From positions 1 through 22,017 of the forward strand of contig DDNL01000078.1 in the NCBI GenBank assembly GCA_002341165.1: 22,017 nucleotides of DNA. Reading direction: 5' to 3'. A model generated the notes under the pieces. That model did not search any database and was not told the origin of the DNA. It saw nothing but the letters and a program-made list of their open reading frames with translations. Positions 1 to 7,913 of the stretch are shown here, one piece after another. Numbering within the stretch: position 1 is the first letter of the stretch; each line of letters opens with the position of its first letter. The translations under genes and the position numbers were made by a program. Origin of the DNA: Shewanellaceae bacterium UBA2521 (GTDB taxonomy: Bacteria > Pseudomonadota > Gammaproteobacteria > Enterobacterales > Shewanellaceae).

Positions 1-228
1 GAAAATAAAATTAACTTCGAAGATGAATAACACTTTTTTTATTTAAAGCACTCATGATCGACAGACAACTATATCAAAGAAAATGAAGACTTCTGCTAAG
101 ACCTCATATACTTCTACGCACCCCCAAACACCCTCCCCTAGCCCTGATCGTCACCCGCAGGGCAAAGACCTTAGGCTTTGTTGAGCGCAGCGAAATAGAG
201 CAGGAGCAGCTTCTGAAACAAAAATAAA
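1..228. other. Left-edge non-coding stretch
   Basis: No gene is supported here. In plus frame 1 the first bases read as a short open stretch ending in TAA at 28-30, which could be the C-terminus of a gene outside the window, but ten codons cannot show this. The stretch around 136-175 is more GC-rich than its surroundings and contains small imperfect hairpins (CCCTG...CAGGG, and AAAG-CC/GG-CTTT around 166-181). No RNA gene was recognised. Confidence 0.4.
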
Positions 229-258
229 TTGACAAAAACCAACCTATTAAGGTTAAAT
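229..258 (+). promoter_or_regulatory. Probable sigma70 promoter for the 298 gene
   Basis: A perfect -35 hexamer TTGACA lies at 229-234. It is followed after 18 bases by TTAAAT at 253-258 as a weaker -10 (4 of 6 consensus positions). Transcription would start about 30 bases before the ATG at 298. The TTG of this -35 box also opens a longer reading frame, but it has no ribosome binding site, so it is read here as a promoter element and not as a start codon. Confidence 0.6.
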
Positions 259-297
259 CATGCCTGTCAAAGCCTCACAGCAATAAGGAGTGTTCAT

Positions 298-483
298 ATG
301 CCTCATGTAAATGGTCAATTTATAGAATTAGATAGAGATGTCGTATCTAAAACAGCCACGCTCGAAGAACTCCATACACTCGATACCTATTACGAAAATT
401 TAAAAAACAAACTCTATATCGATGTAGAGGATCACATGATGATCAAAAAATACATTCAAAAATATCACGAAACACATTCTTAA
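298..483 (+). CDS. Small hypothetical protein, 61 aa
   Basis: Family not recognised. The ATG at 298 is chosen because AAGGAG at 285-290 sits 7 bases upstream and a promoter with TTGACA precedes it. A longer in-frame start (TTG at 229) lacks a ribosome binding site. The product is a short, charged, cytoplasmic-looking protein with no signal peptide or membrane segment. Its middle and C-terminus are rich in Tyr, Lys, His and acidic residues and look helical (around residues 24-58). It is followed 26 bases later by a secreted Sel1-type pseudogene on the same strand, so the two are probably co-transcribed up to the terminator at 741-768. A regulatory or immunity role is possible, but nothing in the sequence shows it. 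Confidence 0.6.
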   Translation: MPHVNGQFIELDRDVVSKTATLEELHTLDTYYENLKNKLYIDVEDHMMIKKYIQKYHETHS

Positions 484-509
484 CTTGATATTCAGAATAC
501 GGAGATTTT

Positions 510-726
510 ATGTACCGATATATAGTAGCTTTTATCCTTTCCATGTCTCTTTTTTGCGTGAATGTGCATTCTAATAATACTTCTAAGCAAAAAAAGTCCT
601 CTCATTAAGACGGACACTATCTATGAAAAAGATGGCTGGCTTTATCTAAAAGGCTTAGAAACTCAACAGAACAAAGAGAAAGCTTTCTATTGGTTTAACC
701 TAGCTGCTCATAAAAAATCTAAATAA
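510..726 (+). pseudogene. Short secreted Sel1-repeat protein, frameshifted in an A7 tract
   Basis: GGAG at 501-504 precedes an ATG at 510. The first frame encodes a signal peptide (MYRYIVAFILSMSLFCVNVHS) but stops at 606-608 after 32 codons. In the +1 frame, continuing without a stop across the A7 run at 589-595, the sequence encodes YEKDGWLYLKGLETQQNKEK followed by AFYWFNLAAH. This is a recognisable Sel1 repeat, ending at TAA 724-726. Removing one A from the run joins signal peptide and repeat into a protein of about 71 aa. The same repeat type is abundant in the large RHS protein at 7956-15458. The break could be a real mutation, a slippage-controlled (phase-variable) switch, or a sequencing error in a homopolymer. 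Confidence 0.75.
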
Positions 727-740
727 CGAACTGTCAACCA

Positions 741-768
741 AAACGCCACCTTTCTCAAGGTGGCGTTT
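741..768. terminator. Bidirectional terminator between convergent genes
   Basis: Perfect 12-bp inverted repeat AAACGCCACCTT / AAGGTGGCGTTT with a 4-base loop (TCTC). It lies between the plus-strand Sel1 pseudogene (stop at 726) and the end of the minus-strand VWA gene (775). The A-rich 5' arm and T-rich 3' arm let it work in both directions. Confidence 0.85.
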
Positions 769-774
769 GATGAT

Positions 775-3700
775 CTAACGCTCCACCACATACACCTGTG
801 ACTTATCATAAAAATCATCTTCAGCTTGAAAACTAATGTGCGGTAAATTTGGATAATACCGTTTCGATAACTCAAGTGAGCCACGCTGTTTAAAAGGAGG
901 CTCATCATCAAGAGTCCAGTGATAACGTCTTACCTTGCCATCGCTATCTGTACAGTTTGGATGAACGACCCAATAACGTTCAAGTTCTTCCAAAGTAGGC
1001 TCACAAACAGGTACCTGGTTCTGTACCACATGAATTATTTCTTCATGCGCTATCGAATGTCCCATTTTAGAGTGCGCCACAAACTTCACTCTATGCTCCC
1101 CAGCATCAAAGTTTTTCTTTAAAAAACCATAATGACGCTCCAAAAGCTCACCATCAATATAAATTTCAATATCAATAATCCTATCTCTTGGATGACCACC
1201 CGTTACATCTGGATAAATCTTGACCTCTAAAGGTGCAAAATGCATCTCATTAGAGAATTTCGTTTTAAAACCCATTTGAAAAGGCGCAGCAGCCTTTAAA
1301 GCAAAGTCTTCGTTCAAAACCGTCTCATGCCCCCTCTCATCACGCACAACAGCAGAAACTTGATAATGACCACTCTTATCCATGGTAAATGAACGATTTT
1401 TTAAACCTGTTTTCTCAATATCTATGGCACCTTCAGGTAAACGCCAATCTACACGCAACCCATCTACATTGGAATAACCTTTTTGTCTCACTCTCACGTC
1501 AAATGAAGCTGGTGCGGTATCGGTATTTTGCTCCAATGAGAGCTTAAACTCAGGCCATTCATATTTCCAAACATAAATACGTTGGCTGGCTTGGTTTTCA
1601 GATAAGGTACGATAAGACTTGAGCCAAGCCGTAAAATTTAAATCGACATAAGTTCTCTGTACATCTGCTTCAGTAGGTGTGTACTGCAACACATGCTGAT
1701 GCTTTTGCTCTCCTGAAGGTAACGTAAAGAAACCTTCCACATCATAGTCAAGTCGATAAGGTACTTTGCTCTCAACCGACCACGTATACGCTTGACCAAA
1801 CTCCATCTTCCGAGGTGCTTCAATAGATAATTGAGGCGGTCTGACATCAATAAAGCTCACGCGCTTAGATGTAACATCATAAGCATTATCATCATCTTCA
1901 GGCGCCATACTCGAACGTACACGCGCATAAACTTTTAAAGTTTCAGCCTCATGACTTGAAATTATCATCGATGCTTGAGGCTTATAAGTCCTCCCCCCAT
2001 CTTTTGACCATTCAATAACATAGTCATCCATATTCTCAACCGGCTTTTTATGTAAGCTTAAAGATGCAGTCAATTCAACTTCAGAACCAACAAAGTCCAT
2101 ATCAGGACCTTCTATATAAATTTCAGGCTGTGGATAAGCAAGGATCTCCAAAGGTGAAGTTGTATAAGAAGCGCCTGAGTACTTATTCATAAAAGTTGCA
2201 CGAACAAGATGCATACCTGCTTCAAAACGCTGCGCCAAACTCATGTGAACCCTATCATCAATCAAAGTCCAAGTTTGACCTTGGTCATGACTTTGCTCCC
2301 ATAACACTTGCTCTAAAGAGTAAGTATCATCATTATCGGTTAAATCAACATAAAGACGCGCATCATAAGGGGCTCTACTTGCTGGATACTTAGTGACTAT
2401 CTGCCCTGTTATCTCACTGCCTTTTTTAATCAATACCGTCTTCGGATAATGAGAGCGCTCAAGGCGTTCATATCCATCAAGCTCATGCACTAACTTTGCT
2501 TCGGCAAGCATAGATAAATGAGAGCCTGCTCGCTCTGATACATCTATATCAAATGTAACTTGCCCTGCTTCAAGAGGCTTAAATTCCGTCAAAGGGCTAT
2601 AGTCTCGATAGGCTTCTTCTTGCAATAAGCGAACTTGCCACTGTCCCATAGTTTGAGGATGATAATCTTCCCCATGCTTTCTCATGGTCACCGTGACAGA
2701 TAAATCCTCTGTCGTTAAAACCTGACGAGGTGGATCAACAAAAACAGGCTCAATATTTTCAGAGGTTACCCGTATCACCGTGACTTCATGTTCACTTTGA
2801 ACAGAAGGTAACTCAATATATTGTGCACGAACTTGCAGCTTTTGCTTCTCCCATAGAGGCTTATCCGCAATACCTAAAAGTGCTCTTATGGTCATCAAAT
2901 CATCATATGCATAAGATAAACCGGCATAGTCCTCACTGTCTAATAGCTTATCTTCTTGAAAGCGCTTTAAATTCAAAGGGGCTTTTAATGCTTTGACCTG
3001 CACTTCACCGACAGAAGATGCATCATAAGGCACTAAATATATATTATCTTTCCAGTGATAATCAGAAATCACGGTTAATTGAGGCGAGTCAGGCTCCACC
3101 ACTTGAATCGGATAATGCTGTTCAGCCAACGTGACTTTAGCGCCTGACTTAGAAAACGTACTGATACGCCAATTCATATTATTTAAGCCTTTTCGCATCA
3201 TATGCCCTTTCAGCAACGGCTCCGATGTACCTTGCTGCTGCACCAGACCATCCGGTATATGTGTCCACTCCAACAAACATGAATCAGGCTCTAAAGCTTC
3301 ATCTTGACGCAACGTCAACGCACATTCAAAACCTTCTAAGCGTTTGAGCCATATATCTTGTGCATCAACAATATGATGCGCCTTCTCAATGGGCTTAGCC
3401 GTCGTATACTTTAAGGCCCCTTTCGCCGATAACACGTTTAAATCATGTGTACCCTGACCTATTTGAATCTTTTGACCCTCAAAATCAAAAATACTTAAGG
3501 TATAAGCGACTTTCTGCGTACCCAATTTAAAAGCTTGCCCTTTTAAAGTCGGTAACGCATCTTTAACCAAAGCTTCAGCTTCATCGGGTATACTTTTCCA
3601 TGTCAATAAACAAACCGGATCACGTATCATGTCACTCGCTCGAGCTTTATCAACATCCGTTGTAAATCGGCACAAGGTGTCTTGAGTCGGTGTTGCCTGT

Positions 3701-5742
3701 ACTTCAACAGGGTCTATCACTTGACGAACTTGCCAAGATTGAGCATTAAGGTGTGCTTTTGCATTCCAAAAATGAATATCTGCTTCAATGATTGGCGCAT
3801 TCGGTGCGTGAATCAAAGCAACAAGTTTGGCTAAACCTACTTTGCCTGTTTCATGTGCTGAAATCGGTATATTGAATCGACCACCATGTGCATCAAAGTT
3901 ATATTTAAAAGAAATAGACTCATTGGGCTTTAAAGCTTTCTCACCGACTCGCAAACTCACTTCAGATTGAGGCGAAGAAAAAAGCTGAACGGTGTACTCA
4001 CCTTCTAAAGGTAATCCGTCAACCTGTATAGGTGCAGTATGTAACACCTCAAGCGCATCGGCATACTTAAAATGCCCAGGTACAGCCGGCAATTGTAATG
4101 CATTATCAACTCCCTCTTGTGGTCGAATCACTTCAGGCTGGTAAGTCAGTGCAAGCGTTTGATGCGTGGTATTGCCATAGGAATCGGCAACAGAAAGTTT
4201 CAACTGATAATCAAGGTCTTCTTTAGACTGAAACAAAGCAGGAGGCAACACTTTAAAATGACCATCTTCAAACTTCGTTTCCAGATAACGTGCAACCTTT
4301 TCCGGCCCACCTGAAATCACCGCGGTCACGGTTGCTTGCTTGATATCGGACTTATCTGTGACCTGAATCTTTAAATCTTCAAAATGCTGTAACACGCCTT
4401 GAGAGAACACATCACCCTCTTTGAGAACGGTCACATCTGGTGCGGTAGTATCAATCGTAAACTCGCCTAACCTAGCATTCACTTCGTTTTTTAAGTTATC
4501 TTTAACAAACACTTTGACTTCATATAAGCCATCTATGAAGTGACTTTGATTCAAAGCATCAAAATCTAAGTAATAAGTACCATCAATAAAACGTATCGCA
4601 CTGACACCAAGCTGATAGCGCCGATTGTCCTTGTTCTTCAACTCCAGATACGCCGTATCCACATCCCAATGCACACCCGTTGTATCTTCTCCAATAAAAG
4701 CATCAATCACATGTACCGTGATTTGACCATGTTTCACTTCAATTTGATTAATTAAAGGCCGGTGCTTACCGATGACTTCTTTAAGCAAACTTTGGTCAGT
4801 AAAGTTTTGCTGAATAAACTGAGCATCTGCAGCGGCATAACTGCCATCTCTAGAAAAAATGAAAACATTTTGCCCCATTAAAGCATCGTTCAATACAGAA
4901 GCATCGTCATGAGGCGGCTCATCTGAAATAAGAATGACATACTGATTCGCATCTTCACGCCACTGCATATTTTGAATTCCCCAACGCGCTGCAACATAAG
5001 GATGCTCGTCGCCACCTGTGGTCTGGATATCGCCCACCCAATTTTTGAAAGCGTTCTGGTCTTTCGAAAAATCAAACTTACTGTTAAATTTACCTTTTGC
5101 ATTAATAAAAGGATCACTGACTCCTAAACCTGCATACCGGTTATCACCACCGGCTTTTAAAAGCTTATCTGCAAAACTAATAATCGAATTTTTCAAAGAA
5201 TATATTTGACCATCCATAGAGCCTGAAACATCAATCGCAAACAAAAAATCATTTTGAGTTTTTCGATTTAAGTTCTCAGCCTTCCATACCATCTCAGGTG
5301 GTAACGGCGATTTATCAATGTGAGATGTCGTATTGATACGAATAAGTTTTGATGTTTGACGAATGACTTGTTTAGAAGAGTCCAGCAACTTAAATTGCAG
5401 CGTACACAAACAAGATTCCAACTTATTTTTTGGAATCTGCGCAACAGCTCCATAAAAGTTTTGACCTTGAAAAATCATATCTGAAGACTCAGATAAAAGT
5501 GGACTGATATAGTGATACAACTCTTGTTTATCTTTAAACAAGGTTAATTCAACATAACGCTCCAACCCTCCAGCCAAATACACATCCAGCACAGCTTGAG
5601 GATCAACCCAATGACGCTGTTCAATAGTTTGCTGCGTATGCGATTCAATACTGTGGAATTGATAACCGATGATATCGGCTTGAACAAGAAAGGGAGAAAA
5701 AAACGAGAGAAAAGAAAAGGCACATCTTTTTTTTGTTATCAT
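775..5742 (-). CDS. Large secreted VWA-domain protein with Ig-like repeats, 1655 aa
   Basis: The start is fixed by AAGGAG (complement of 5748-5753) 5 bases before the ATG. Residues 1-22 form a Sec signal peptide ending LVQA. A VWA domain covers about residues 160-330. It has the MIDAS metal-site motif DVSGS at 171-175, a TTGGDEHP segment near 242-247 and ISDEPPHDD near 272, resembling integrin-beta/VWA metal-binding loops. From about 400 onward there are many beta-rich Ig/cadherin-like segments (for example TIDTTAPDVTVL near 430 and VADSYGNTT). It resembles the 1500-1700 aa VWA/Ig-like proteins sometimes annotated with DUF4165; that match is from memory. The role is probably adhesion or scaffolding at the cell surface or periplasm, requiring a divalent metal. 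It is transcribed alone, in the same direction as the RHS-toxin cluster but separated from it by the CRISPR fragment. The exact function is unknown. Confidence 0.85.
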   Translation of the reverse strand: MITKKRCAFSFLSFFSPFLVQADIIGYQFHSIESHTQQTIEQRHWVDPQAVLDVYLAGGLERYVELTLFKDKQELYHYISPLLSESSDMIFQGQNFYGAVAQIPKNKLESCLCTLQFKLLDSSKQVIRQTSKLIRINTTSHIDKSPLPPEMVWKAENLNRKTQNDFLFAIDVSGSMDGQIYSLKNSIISFADKLLKAGGDNRYAGLGVSDPFINAKGKFNSKFDFSKDQNAFKNWVGDIQTTGGDEHPYVAARWGIQNMQWREDANQYVILISDEPPHDDASVLNDALMGQNVFIFSRDGSYAAADAQFIQQNFTDQSLLKEVIGKHRPLINQIEVKHGQITVHVIDAFIGEDTTGVHWDVDTAYLELKNKDNRRYQLGVSAIRFIDGTYYLDFDALNQSHFIDGLYEVKVFVKDNLKNEVNARLGEFTIDTTAPDVTVLKEGDVFSQGVLQHFEDLKIQVTDKSDIKQATVTAVISGGPEKVARYLETKFEDGHFKVLPPALFQSKEDLDYQLKLSVADSYGNTTHQTLALTYQPEVIRPQEGVDNALQLPAVPGHFKYADALEVLHTAPIQVDGLPLEGEYTVQLFSSPQSEVSLRVGEKALKPNESISFKYNFDAHGGRFNIPISAHETGKVGLAKLVALIHAPNAPIIEADIHFWNAKAHLNAQSWQVRQVIDPVEVQATPTQDTLCRFTTDVDKARASDMIRDPVCLLTWKSIPDEAEALVKDALPTLKGQAFKLGTQKVAYTLSIFDFEGQKIQIGQGTHDLNVLSAKGALKYTTAKPIEKAHHIVDAQDIWLKRLEGFECALTLRQDEALEPDSCLLEWTHIPDGLVQQQGTSEPLLKGHMMRKGLNNMNWRISTFSKSGAKVTLAEQHYPIQVVEPDSPQLTVISDYHWKDNIYLVPYDASSVGEVQVKALKAPLNLKRFQEDKLLDSEDYAGLSYAYDDLMTIRALLGIADKPLWEKQKLQVRAQYIELPSVQSEHEVTVIRVTSENIEPVFVDPPRQVLTTEDLSVTVTMRKHGEDYHPQTMGQWQVRLLQEEAYRDYSPLTEFKPLEAGQVTFDIDVSERAGSHLSMLAEAKLVHELDGYERLERSHYPKTVLIKKGSEITGQIVTKYPASRAPYDARLYVDLTDNDDTYSLEQVLWEQSHDQGQTWTLIDDRVHMSLAQRFEAGMHLVRATFMNKYSGASYTTSPLEILAYPQPEIYIEGPDMDFVGSEVELTASLSLHKKPVENMDDYVIEWSKDGGRTYKPQASMIISSHEAETLKVYARVRSSMAPEDDDNAYDVTSKRVSFIDVRPPQLSIEAPRKMEFGQAYTWSVESKVPYRLDYDVEGFFTLPSGEQKHQHVLQYTPTEADVQRTYVDLNFTAWLKSYRTLSENQASQRIYVWKYEWPEFKLSLEQNTDTAPASFDVRVRQKGYSNVDGLRVDWRLPEGAIDIEKTGLKNRSFTMDKSGHYQVSAVVRDERGHETVLNEDFALKAAAPFQMGFKTKFSNEMHFAPLEVKIYPDVTGGHPRDRIIDIEIYIDGELLERHYGFLKKNFDAGEHRVKFVAHSKMGHSIAHEEIIHVVQNQVPVCEPTLEELERYWVVHPNCTDSDGKVRRYHWTLDDEPPFKQRGSLELSKRYYPNLPHISFQAEDDFYDKSQVYVVER

Positions 5743-5772
5743 GAGTACTCCTTGTTGATAATAATCTCCTCT

Positions 5773-5802
5773 TTTATATCAAAATAGATTGCTCTAAAGC
5801 AA
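5773..5802 (-). promoter_or_regulatory. Candidate promoter of the VWA gene with an overlapping inverted repeat
   Basis: On the minus strand, TTGCTT (complement of 5797-5802) is followed after 18 bases by TATAAA (complement of 5773-5778), about 30 bases before the ATG. The -35 lies inside a perfect 7-bp inverted repeat, GATTGCT / AGCAATC, at 5787-5804 with a 4-base loop. That repeat could be an operator or a hairpin. No binding protein can be named. Confidence 0.4.
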
Positions 5803-5804
5803 TC

Positions 5805-5923
5805 ACAATGAAATATAAAACCACTAGATTTCTACTCGATTATAAAAGTCTTATTTTTATATAAACTAAAAAATAAGATACTATATATTGCGTTTTTTTA
5901 TTGCTCATTAACAATATATTGGT
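5805..5923 (+). other. Probable CRISPR leader, AT-rich
   Basis: About 120 bp of very AT-rich DNA lie immediately 5' of the first intact CRISPR repeat. By analogy with type I-E repeats (CCCC...GGGG then a T/A-rich 3' end), the array reads left to right. The degenerate repeats lie on the right, as expected for the leader-distal end. No cas gene is in the window, so leader function is inferred from position only. Confidence 0.45.
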
Positions 5924-6147
5924 GTTTTCCCCACGCACGTGGGGGTGTTTCCAAAGATGAGTACATCAAGGGCATATTGTCTGCGTTTTCCCCACGCACG
6001 TGGGGGTGTTTCTCATGTTTACAAATTTTGTGATTACTTCGCTTTGTTTTCCCCACGCATGTGAGTAAGTGATTTGTGATATGAAGTGAGTATATTTTTT
6101 TCGTTCGCTGCTTTCGCAGCTTACTCCCACGCACGTGGGAGTGTTTA
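5924..6147 (+). CRISPR. Small type I-E-like CRISPR array: 2 intact and 2 degenerate repeats
   Basis: Two identical 28-nt repeats, GTTTTCCCCACG...GGGGGTGTTTC, lie at 5924-5951 and 5985-6012 (61-nt period). They are separated by a 33-nt spacer (5952-5984) and followed by a second 33-nt spacer (6013-6045). A third copy at 6046-6073 keeps only its first half (GTTTTCCCCACGCATGTG, then diverges). A fourth at 6120-6147 has drifted outer bases but an intact stem (ACTCCCACG / CGTGGGAGT) and lies 74 nt, not 61 nt, after the third. Repeat form and period match subtype I-E. No cas genes are present, so the array is orphan or depends on cas genes elsewhere. Confidence 0.9.
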
Positions 6148-6279
6148 TTATACGCATAATTGAGTAGCTATCCTATTCATTCCTGTGCTTACATACTTGT
6201 AGAAATGAACAAGAAATGTTCTTTAATCCAGAAACGACGACTGGAGAATAGGCTTTAAATTGCTTTAATCAACCTAGCT

Positions 6280-6300
6280 AAAGGGTATTTAAACCCTTTT
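6280..6300 (+). terminator. Weak terminator-like hairpin
   Basis: AAAGGGT (6280-6286) and ACCCTTT (6293-6299) form a 7-bp stem with a 6-base loop, followed by one more T and C/T-rich sequence. Because both arms are A/T-flanked it could act on either strand. No gene ends close to it on the plus strand. It may serve the minus-strand immunity gene about 340 bp upstream, or be left from a lost gene. Confidence 0.3.
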
Positions 6301-6338
6301 CTATGTCTAAGCTACGTTTGAAGCTTGTCACTATAAAC

Positions 6339-6370
6339 CTCTGTAGAGTCTTATTCAGAGCTCTACAGAG
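6339..6370. repeat. 10-bp inverted repeat
   Basis: CTCTGTAGAG (6339-6348) and CTCTACAGAG (6361-6370) are perfect reverse complements around a 12-base loop. No T-run follows, so it is not a clear terminator. It could be an RNA hairpin, a protein-binding site or the end of a lost mobile element. Confidence 0.5.
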
Positions 6371-6636
6371 ACCTTTCTTCCAGTAAATAAGCACGAAAAT
6401 AGTATGTTGTATCATAAATACTGCATTTTTGGCTTTAAAAGCACTACACTAATTATGCCCCTTTTCACACCATATCATGCTTCATTAAGGCCTGAAGACA
6501 TTGCTTCATAATCTGCTGATTAGGTTAGAGATATATAATCTAAGGTATCTGCTCTTTGTTTTTTTTTCCTTTCAAAAGCAGTACTTTACTTTTAGAGAAT
6601 GAAAATATGATCTTTCTAAATCAAAACAAAATAAAT

Positions 6637-6903
6637 TCACTCATAAATCTTTCCTACTGAAAAAAGACCAGCAATTAAACCCCAGTTTATATCCTTATTG
6701 TTCGAAGCATCTTCACCAAGGCTACTATAATCACCATCCATATCTCGAACCCATGCAGCAATAGATTCGAGATAATGACAAAGTGTATGATTTTCCCACT
6801 CATGTTTATTCTCTGTAAAGTCCTTTGACATAAACTCTAGAAAATCAATAAAGTCTTCCTTTGTAGAAACTTCATTATTTTCATAAATGGTTTTAAATTT
6901 CAT
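6637..6903 (-). CDS. DUF7660-type immunity protein, 88 aa
   Basis: The sequence carries the family pattern as I know it: FLEFM near residues 26-30, then a WENxTLxxYLESIAAWVxDMDG block at about 36-57, and a C-terminal LIAGLFSVGKIYE. Length (88 aa) matches the family. The ATG overlaps the stop of the upstream toxin gene by 4 bases (ATGA), so the pair is translationally coupled. That is typical of toxin/immunity modules. It should bind and neutralise the C-terminal toxin domain of the 6900-7901 product. There is no signal peptide, so it acts in the cytoplasm. The immunity role is inferred from position and family. Confidence 0.8.
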   Translation of the reverse strand: MKFKTIYENNEVSTKEDFIDFLEFMSKDFTENKHEWENHTLCHYLESIAAWVRDMDGDYSSLGEDASNNKDINWGLIAGLFSVGKIYE

Positions 6904-7901
6904 TCTTTTCTTCCACGTACTTTAATTGTTGAGCCATCACCTTTGGTAGAACTTTTTCTTTCTAATTCATTTTTTAACTTTCGATCTATTTGAACTACTT
7001 TTGTCCTTATTTTTACATTTGCATCTTGAAACGCTTTTAACCTTCTGTGGTCAAGCGTGTACATCTTTCCATTACGTTCAAAAATGCGAATAGCTGGTAT
7101 ATCATTTGCTGTTAATTTACCGGATTTTAATCCATTAATCATATCATCAATGGATGTCCCATTTTTAAAACTACTTTTAATGCTGTCTTGAATAAATAAA
7201 ATTTTATGTGGTTCCCTTAAAGTTATATCAACCTTTGGGATAGGCTTATCATTATGCGCCAGCACACCAATGTTAGATACATAATACGTGTGGGATTGAT
7301 GGACTTCAAGGTTATAGACGGTGTGAAGGCCTGGTTTTTTTTCTTTTTTAGTGAGCTTTTCGGTGCCGCTTTTGGTTTGAACGGTATCACCGATTTTTAA
7401 GTCACCTGCATGCATCCATCCACCGTGGGTAACAGACCAAAGCAAGTGATTAGGCGTTACGCCTAAAGGTTCAGTTTCTTGATGCGTGAAGTAGAGATTA
7501 ATGACTTCAGCGTTATCGTGAACAAACTTACCTGTAACAGGTTTATAGCGTGTGTCGGTGTTTTTTCTGGAATCCGCCTTCGTCGGCATAATGGCTAAGA
7601 CTTTAGCTGAACCCTTCACACCCATTTCAGGCATAGAAAGATCAATACTTTCACCTACTACTGCGCCTGTTTGTTCTATCCACCAAATAGGACGCAACAA
7701 ATCAATATGAATGATGGAGTCGGGTCCTTGCATTTCCATTGAAATGTGGCGCCATGTTTCAGGTGTAATCGCTTCTTGATCTAAGGCAATTTGTGTTGGT
7801 GTGGCTTGAGGTAGCTGAACCGTTTCAGCGGTTGAAAAACATGAAATAGACCATGCAAAAAACAAAAGCATGATGTATTTAAATATCGAGCGTATTTTCA
7901 T
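6900..7901 (-). CDS. Exported pretoxin: C-terminal half of a Hint domain plus toxin domain, 333 aa
   Basis: AAGGATG (complement of 7907-7913) lies 5 bases before the ATG. Residues 1 to about 26 form a signal peptide. From about 46 the sequence follows the pretoxin Hint pattern: TPETWRHISMEM, LLRPIWWIEQTGA, a TPNHLLW block with His152, AGDLKIGDTV, then VYNLEVHQSHTYYVSNIGV and the terminal LAHN (His216-Asn217). The N-terminal Hint block with the catalytic Cys is absent; it is found at the end of the preceding RHS gene. Residues 218-333 are the toxin. IPAIRIFERNGKMYTLDHRR near 265-284 recalls ParB/sulfiredoxin-fold toxin domains that carry a D-x-R-R-L signature; this is a family-level guess, and nuclease activity is not shown. 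The immunity gene overlaps the 3' end. A terminator stands between this gene and the RHS gene, so its expression is partly separate. Confidence 0.85.
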   Translation of the reverse strand: MKIRSIFKYIMLLFFAWSISCFSTAETVQLPQATPTQIALDQEAITPETWRHISMEMQGPDSIIHIDLLRPIWWIEQTGAVVGESIDLSMPEMGVKGSAKVLAIMPTKADSRKNTDTRYKPVTGKFVHDNAEVINLYFTHQETEPLGVTPNHLLWSVTHGGWMHAGDLKIGDTVQTKSGTEKLTKKEKKPGLHTVYNLEVHQSHTYYVSNIGVLAHNDKPIPKVDITLREPHKILFIQDSIKSSFKNGTSIDDMINGLKSGKLTANDIPAIRIFERNGKMYTLDHRRLKAFQDANVKIRTKVVQIDRKLKNELERKSSTKGDGSTIKVRGRKE

Positions 7902-7913
7902 AAATTCATCCTT

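Larger units (their letters stand above)
6148..6636. other. Gene-free stretch of about 490 bp after the CRISPR
   Basis: No convincing gene is seen on either strand; all frames are broken into short pieces. Two hairpins stand out and are listed separately (6280-6300 and 6339-6370). Some minus-strand fragments look like decayed coding DNA, but no family can be named. Confidence 0.5.

Noticed and set aside
1..30. C-terminus of an upstream gene ending at TAA 28-30
   Set aside because: Only nine sense codons are visible, which cannot be told from chance.
229..297. Upstream TTG start that would lengthen the first gene to 84 aa
   Set aside because: The TTG is the first part of a perfect -35 box (TTGACA) and has no ribosome site; the ATG at 298 has AAGGAG at good spacing.
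5898..6157. Minus-strand reading frames of 78 and 63 codons containing HPHVRGEN, TPPRAWGK and TPTCVG
   Set aside because: These are translations of the CRISPR repeats and spacers, a well-known source of false proteins; the 61-nt repeat period explains them.
6204..6260. Short plus-strand frame (MNKKCSLIQKRRLENRL)
   Set aside because: No ribosome site, only 17 codons and no family resemblance.
5743..6636. cas genes next to the CRISPR array
   Set aside because: Both flanks were read on both strands; the neighbours are the VWA gene and the toxin/immunity pair, with no Cas motif.
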